Part shown: positions 39,554-40,659 of the stretch, one piece after another
How the letters are laid out: the number at the start of each line of letters is the position of its first letter
Position numbering within the stretch: position 1 is the first letter of the stretch
Virus record (IMG/VR): IMGVR_UViG_3300047319_000776
Span: 1 to 40,659 of that record
Strand: one strand, 5' to 3'
DNA from: a virus
Length of the DNA: 40,659 nucleotides
The notes under the pieces: model-generated
What the model was told of the DNA's origin: nothing
Databases searched by the model: none
The model's input: only the letters and a program-made list of their open reading frames with translations
Translations under genes and position numbers: made by a program

Positions 39554-40409
39554 ATTCCCGGTGTATATCGTCTCGAAGGGACGGCATGAAAGCCGACTGA
39601 CGGTGCGCAACCTTGAACGGATGGGCGTCCCCTACCGTATCGTGGTCGAGGAGCAGGAATATCGGGATTACGCCGCGGTCATCGACCCCGCGAAAATCCT
39701 GGTCTTGGATAAGCAATATCAGCGCTATTACGATCCGTGCGACCACCTCGGACCCGAGGTTAGCAAGGGATCGGGTCCGGCTCGGAACTTCGCCTGGGAT
39801 CATTCCGTCACGCTCGGTGCGGCGCGGCATTGGGTCATGGATGACAACCATGTGCGCGGCTTCTTTCGCTTTGACCGCAACCTCAAAGTGCCAGTCGCAG
39901 ACGGGACCATTTTTCGCTGCATGGAAGACTTTGTATCGCGATATCGGAATATCGGCATGGCAGGCCCGAACGATTTCCGATTTGCAGCACGAAAGACTAC
40001 GCCGCCGCCCTACACACTGAACACGCGGATTTATTCGTGCATCCTGATCCAGAACGATTTGCCGTTCCGCTGGCGCGCGCGTTTCAACGAAGATGCCGAC
40101 CTCTCGCTGCGGATGCTGAAAGCCGGACTATGCACGGTCCAGTTCAACGCCTTCCTGCAAGACAAAGCGAACACGCAGACCGTGAAGGGTGGCAACACCG
40201 AACTCTACAAGACGCATGGAACGCTCGCGAAATCTCGGCTCCTAGTCGCGCTCCATCCTGACGTTGCCAAGGTGGTCTGGCGGTTTAGCCGCTGGCACCA
40301 CGTCGTCGATTACAGTTCCTTCAAGGTGAACAAGCTGATCCTGGCGCCCGGCGTCGAGGTTCCGCGCGAGCCGAACAACTACGGCATGACGCTCAGGCAG
40401 GCGGCATGA
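39534..40409 (+). CDS. TET-associated-type glycosyltransferase (TAGT-like)
   Basis: A 291-residue protein resembling the TAGT family of GT-A-fold enzymes, linked to sugar addition to modified bases in phage DNA. It opens FPVYIVSKGRHESRLTVRNL and VPYRIVVEEQEYRDYA, has GSGPARNFAWDHS, a DxD-like HWVMDDNH (DDN at 103-105), and FNEDADLSLRMLKAG, the family's acceptor-side motif. AAGGA lies just upstream of the ATG. No TET, hydroxylase or base-synthesis gene is seen in the window, so its substrate is open. Confidence 0.8.
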   Translation: MLPVNPEFPVYIVSKGRHESRLTVRNLERMGVPYRIVVEEQEYRDYAAVIDPAKILVLDKQYQRYYDPCDHLGPEVSKGSGPARNFAWDHSVTLGAARHWVMDDNHVRGFFRFDRNLKVPVADGTIFRCMEDFVSRYRNIGMAGPNDFRFAARKTTPPPYTLNTRIYSCILIQNDLPFRWRARFNEDADLSLRMLKAGLCTVQFNAFLQDKANTQTVKGGNTELYKTHGTLAKSRLLVALHPDVAKVVWRFSRWHHVVDYSSFKVNKLILAPGVEVPREPNNYGMTLRQAA

Positions 40410-40410
40410 G

Positions 40411-40659
40411 ATGCCGCAACGTCCGCCAGTCCACATATCCCCGCATAGCAAGCGCGCTGCATGGTCTCACCCACGCGGCATGGAGACCAACACGAGTCGA
40501 GGCTATGGCGCTGCTTGGCGTACGCTTCGTGGGCGTGTTCTCGCTGAAGAACCGCACTGCCGTTACTGCCTCAAGGAAGGCAGGCACACCAGGGCAACGA
40601 CGGTTGACCACATCCGACCGAAGGCGAGAGGCGGAACGGACGCAAGGTCGAACCTATGC
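40411..40659 (+). CDS. HNH endonuclease, truncated by window end
   Basis: The first 83 codons of an HNH nuclease. It reads GYGAAWRTLRGRVLAEEPHC, RYC, then TTVDHIRPKARGGTDARSNL before the window stops at a cysteine codon. The expected CxxCH-type end is missing. HNH genes directly upstream of terS are common in HK97-like phages and aid cos cleavage. It starts one base after the glycosyltransferase stop. Confidence 0.88.
   Translation, partial: MPQRPPVHISPHSKRAAWSHPRGMETNTSRGYGAAWRTLRGRVLAEEPHCRYCLKEGRHTRATTVDHIRPKARGGTDARSNLC

Noticed and set aside
1-40659. CRISPR array, insertion sequence or diversity-generating retroelement
   Set aside because: No regularly spaced repeats, no transposase and no reverse transcriptase were seen.

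Overview
The window is most of the genome of a temperate, tailed (siphovirus-type) double-stranded DNA phage or prophage with an HK97-like head. The GC content is high throughout. The integrase, the Bet/Gp157 recombination genes, the small glycine/tyrosine-rich membrane protein and a PEP-CTERM cargo protein together suggest an alphaproteobacterial host (Bradyrhizobium-like or Acetobacteraceae-like). The host is inferred; nothing in the sequence names it.

Layout. Bases 1-22273 (plus strand) form the late operon. Its order is terminase small and large subunits, a fused prohead protease-major capsid protein, an Ig-like protein, a disordered protein, the portal, a collagen-like protein, head-tail connectors, tail terminator and tube, a tail chaperone with a -1 frameshift extension, tape measure (595 aa), tail-tip/hub proteins, fibres, and a small holin-like membrane protein. 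Most genes overlap by 1-4 bases. Bases 22350-25387 (minus strand) hold the integrase operon with small secreted and hypothetical proteins. Bases 25388-25845 are non-coding and hold clustered TCATGCG motifs (candidate attP arm sites) and one repressor operator. Bases 25846-29852 (minus strand) are the leftward early operon: Gp157, Bet recombinase, an AlpA/excisionase-like regulator and a string of tiny overlapping ORFs, one of which is broken by an in-frame TGA. Bases 29853-30956 are the genetic switch, with an XRE repressor, a divergent Cro-like gene, and promoters overlaid by a recurrent operator TTGCCTnnnAGGCAA that occurs five times in the window. Bases 30966-34208 (plus strand) carry a VRR-NUC nuclease, an HNH nuclease and a primase-polymerase/VirE-type helicase, followed by iteron-like repeats that look like a replication origin. 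Bases 34376-35444 hold small proteins and a putative HTH regulator.

Bases 35445-38883 are accessory cargo. A radical SAM enzyme lies alone on the minus strand between 11-bp direct repeats, followed by a small unknown protein, a beta-helix protein and a PEP-CTERM secreted protein. Bases 38873-40659 hold a ParB-like protein, a TET-associated-type glycosyltransferase (TAGT) and the start of an HNH nuclease, which is cut by the window end.

The most interesting candidate system is the ParB-TAGT-HNH cassette next to the packaging genes, possibly together with the radical SAM enzyme. It looks like a DNA base-hypermodification locus, but no TET dioxygenase or base-synthesis enzyme is visible. Also notable are the five-copy operator regulon, the leaderless Cro-like transcript, the PEP-CTERM cargo gene, the candidate iteron origin, and the absence of a recognisable endolysin.
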